In this document: positions 15,028-17,068 of the stretch, one piece after another
Position numbering within the stretch: the stretch's first letter is position 1
Layout of the letters: each line of letters starts with the position of its first letter
Origin: Promethearchaeota archaeon
GTDB lineage: Archaea > Asgardarchaeota > Lokiarchaeia > Sigynarchaeales > SOKP01
Direction: 5' to 3'
DNA length: 17,068 nucleotides
Assembly: GCA_019894875.1 (NCBI GenBank)
Contig: JAGXNR010000055.1
Location: 1 to 17,068 of the forward strand
The notes under the pieces: generated by a model
Told to the model about the DNA's origin: nothing
What the model saw: only the letters and a program-made list of their open reading frames with translations
The model's database searches: none
Program-made: the position numbers and the translations under genes

Positions 15028-16590
15028 TCATGCCATTTGTTCTTGTTTTACAAAAAATTCTGCTGCTAATTTAACATCATCAATTGTTACTGTTCTCCCC
15101 AAGGATTGTGCCAAATCTGTAATTAATTTTTCACATAAATTAAAACTCAGAGAACTTCCTTTTTCTGAAATCATTTTTAGTAATTCTTTCGCAAAATCTA
15201 CAATTAAAGGTTTTTTGATATCTTTACTAAGTTCTTCATGGGGCGAGAACAACTCCATAGGCATTCTTACTTCTGATTTTTTTGATTTTTCTTCAATACT
15301 TTTTGATGGAATTGTTGGTCTTTTAAGGATAGCTGACGTATCTGAAGTTTTTAATAGTTTTAATCCCGCGGGTTTACTTTCTAATTTTTGAAAAGAAACC
15401 AGCTCACTAGACAATTTGGTGGGTGGTGGCGGTAATTCTTCCTCAGTTTTTTCTTTATTGAAGAGGTCTGTTGGTAATGCTGCGGTGGGTAGTGGTTTTA
15501 CACTAATTTTCTTTTTAAATTTCAGTTCTTTTGGAATTTCAAAAGCTTTTTCTTTCTCAATTTCTCTTCTTAGGTCTTTCTGTTCTTTTAATTTTGCCGA
15601 TAAATCAGCTACTTTTTGTTCGAAAAACTTTATCTGCTCAAAGTCTTGATATTCAGTACATAAATGAACTATTTCTCGATACTTTGCTAAAGCCTGAAGA
15701 GGATTTCCCATACTAACCATATCCTCTGCTTCTTTCACAATATCTCCAAAATTAGAAGGTAATCCTTCCTTTAAACCTAATACTTCTTTAATATATTTTT
15801 GAATTTGAGATTTAGCATCCGGGGAGTTTAATGAAATTTCTTTAAAATCATTAAAATTTAATTCATTTTTAATTCTTCTTATATCCTCATCATCTACTAA
15901 TTCTCGTTTATTTCCAAATATTATTAATTTAGCATAATCACCCTCTAGTTTTGGTATGCTTATAAAATGATTCATAATTTTTAGATTATAGTTTGCTAAA
16001 TTAAACAACAGAATTATTAGGTCAGAACCCCTTACAAATTTAGTCCAAAGATTGGAAAAATTATCTTTTAGACGAAAATCCCAAAGCTCAAAACTCAACC
16101 CTTCAATCTGAATAGACGTGGATGTGGCAAAATCCATGATGATTTTTTCTTCATCACTTTTCAATAGATCATACAAAGTAGTTTTACCAGAATAAGTAGG
16201 ACCAATTATCGAAATTTTGGAATGTAAGTCTCTTTGAATTTGGTCAAGAAAGCTTGAGAACTCATCATTCTCAGAACTTGCTTCTTTAATCTTTATCGGG
16301 TTTTTAAATAATTCTTGAAATTTTGCGATTGTTTTCCCCATTAATTCTTCTATGTATTGAAGAGAATCAACCAAGTCGGTCACAAACAAATAATATAGAT
16401 CATCAATCCCCTTATGAAATATCTGATATGAAGATATTTTTCTGTTGATAGTCTTACCGGGTATAGGCATTTTCATATATTTATCTATAGTATCTTGAAC
16501 GTTTCTTAATTCAGCATTTCCAAAAGCAATAGCATAATCTTTAACAAAGATATGTTCGCGATTATAAAAGATATGAATTTGCCTTAGCAT
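15028..16590 (-). CDS. Longin-like / small-GTPase fusion with helical C-terminal extension
   Basis: A 520-residue protein of the eukaryotic-signature type. Residues 1-97 look like a longin-type domain: two opening strands, a helix, then strands through YQIFHKGIDDLYYLFVTD and a long final helix. Residues about 122-275 form a Ras/Arf-like GTPase: G1 is GPTYSGKTT (130-138), G3 is LWDFRLKD where Arf proteins have WDVGGQD, G4 is NKRE (227-230) for the usual NKxD, and G5 is ISLN for SA. The G3 Gly and catalytic Gln are both absent (Leu and Lys), so hydrolysis may be lost while nucleotide binding could persist. Residues 280-350 are helical (TPR-like, then coiled coil), 360-450 are Pro- and Ser-rich and probably disordered, and 455-520 form a small helical domain. 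No membrane segment or lipidation motif is seen. By analogy with eukaryotic longin and Arf/Rag-type proteins, a membrane-trafficking or scaffolding role is inferred. It diverges from the gene at 16758. Confidence 0.8.
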   Translation of the reverse strand: MLRQIHIFYNREHIFVKDYAIAFGNAELRNVQDTIDKYMKMPIPGKTINRKISSYQIFHKGIDDLYYLFVTDLVDSLQYIEELMGKTIAKFQELFKNPIKIKEASSENDEFSSFLDQIQRDLHSKISIIGPTYSGKTTLYDLLKSDEEKIIMDFATSTSIQIEGLSFELWDFRLKDNFSNLWTKFVRGSDLIILLFNLANYNLKIMNHFISIPKLEGDYAKLIIFGNKRELVDDEDIRRIKNELNFNDFKEISLNSPDAKSQIQKYIKEVLGLKEGLPSNFGDIVKEAEDMVSMGNPLQALAKYREIVHLCTEYQDFEQIKFFEQKVADLSAKLKEQKDLRREIEKEKAFEIPKELKFKKKISVKPLPTAALPTDLFNKEKTEEELPPPPTKLSSELVSFQKLESKPAGLKLLKTSDTSAILKRPTIPSKSIEEKSKKSEVRMPMELFSPHEELSKDIKKPLIVDFAKELLKMISEKGSSLSFNLCEKLITDLAQSLGRTVTIDDVKLAAEFFVKQEQMA

Positions 16591-16757
16591 TAATAAAAGA
16601 AGAAGAAATACTAATTAATAATTCTTTAGAATTTATCTACTAGACAAAATTGTTGGCATTAATTATAATATCGAAAAAACACAAAAAATATTAGATTAAA
16701 AATTTTTTTGTTTCTTAGAAAGAGATAGATTAATTAGAATTTAAGAAATTCATTAAT

Positions 16758-17068
16758 ATGCCCCTAGAACCAAAACACTATTTGAAATTCCTGGAAAATG
16801 AAGCTGAAGCAAAAAATAAATCAGAGTTACTTGATTTACTTGATAAAAGAATCAATTTATTGTGTTTTGATGAATGTGAACGTGATAGAATAGTTTGTAC
16901 TTTAACCCCTTTATGTTCAAGAAGATTCTTACTTAGATTGAGAATAAAAAATAATTTAATGATTGATGATTTACCTCAATTTTGTTATAGTGTTCATAAA
17001 GGTGTAGTAGAGAGATATTTTAGGAATAAAACAGTTGTTTACAGGCCGTATGATGCTTATCTATATCT
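16758..17068 (+). CDS. Unknown protein, 3' truncated by the window end
   Basis: An ATG at 16758 opens a frame that stays open for 103 codons to the last base. The visible protein begins MPLEPKHYLKFLENEAEAKN, then has a helical stretch (SELLDLLDKRIN) and four cysteines at residues 36, 40, 47 and 53 (C-x3-C-x6-C-x5-C), with a further Cys near 77. The cysteine spacing could bind a metal or cluster but matches no motif I know. The second half is rich in Arg, Tyr and Val (VVERYFRNKTVVYRPYD). No membrane segment is seen. The frame lacks a Shine-Dalgarno sequence; AT-rich sequence near 16727-16742 could hold a TATA box shared in a divergent spacer with the longin-GTPase gene. I do not recognise the family. 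Confidence 0.6.
   Translation, partial: MPLEPKHYLKFLENEAEAKNKSELLDLLDKRINLLCFDECERDRIVCTLTPLCSRRFLLRLRIKNNLMIDDLPQFCYSVHKGVVERYFRNKTVVYRPYDAYLY

Noticed and set aside
1..17068. tRNA, rRNA, CRISPR or riboswitch
   Set aside because: The spacers are short and AT-rich with no conserved GC-rich folded elements, and no regularly spaced repeats were found on either strand.

Overview
This window is AT-rich (roughly 70% A+T by eye) and looks like a fragment of an Asgard archaeon (Promethearchaeota), most likely a Lokiarchaeia-like lineage. The grounds are a eukaryote-like actin-family gene, a longin-like plus small-GTPase fusion, an archaeal-style type IA topoisomerase with a zinc-ribbon tail, a CDP-alcohol phosphatidyltransferase of the archaetidylinositol-phosphate type, and TATA-box promoters close to start codons. 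The lineage is inferred from gene content; no rRNA or tRNA gene is visible. Both ends look like contig ends: the left end is one arm of an inverted repeat and the right end cuts through an open gene.

Layout. 1-893: the C-terminal two thirds of an actin-family protein (81-797, +) lies between two 92-bp inverted-repeat arms that differ at one base. 898-1236 (+): small winged-helix-like protein, convergent with topoisomerase IA (1273-3423, -). 3603-6776 (-): soluble histidine kinase with about six PAS domains. 6907-8028 (-): HAD-fold phosphatase-like protein. 8152-8637 (-): HEAT-repeat protein. 8739-10130 (-): PurD of purine synthesis. 10310-11916 (+): two-gene ABC-2 type exporter with a 4-bp overlap. 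11940-12677 (-): GNAT acetyltransferase interrupted by one in-frame TGA. 12721-13317 (-): membrane CDP-alcohol phosphatidyltransferase. 13382-14872 (-): M32 metallocarboxypeptidase. 15028-16590 (-): longin-like/GTPase/helical-tail protein. 16758-17068 (+): start of an unrecognised gene that runs off the end.

How the genes fit together. Most are single-gene transcription units with their own AT-rich promoters; only the ABC pair is clearly an operon. Housekeeping functions (TopA, PurD, M32 peptidase, lipid head-group synthesis) are mixed with eukaryotic-signature proteins (actin-family, longin-GTPase). I see no phage, insertion sequence, CRISPR array or defence island. No stretch over 300 bases lacks a gene; the longest gaps are about 180 bases (3424-3602 and 10131-10309).

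Most worth a second look: the inverted repeat that truncates the actin gene, the nonsense codon at the cofactor-binding Arg of the GNAT protein, and the degenerate GTPase fused to a longin-like domain.
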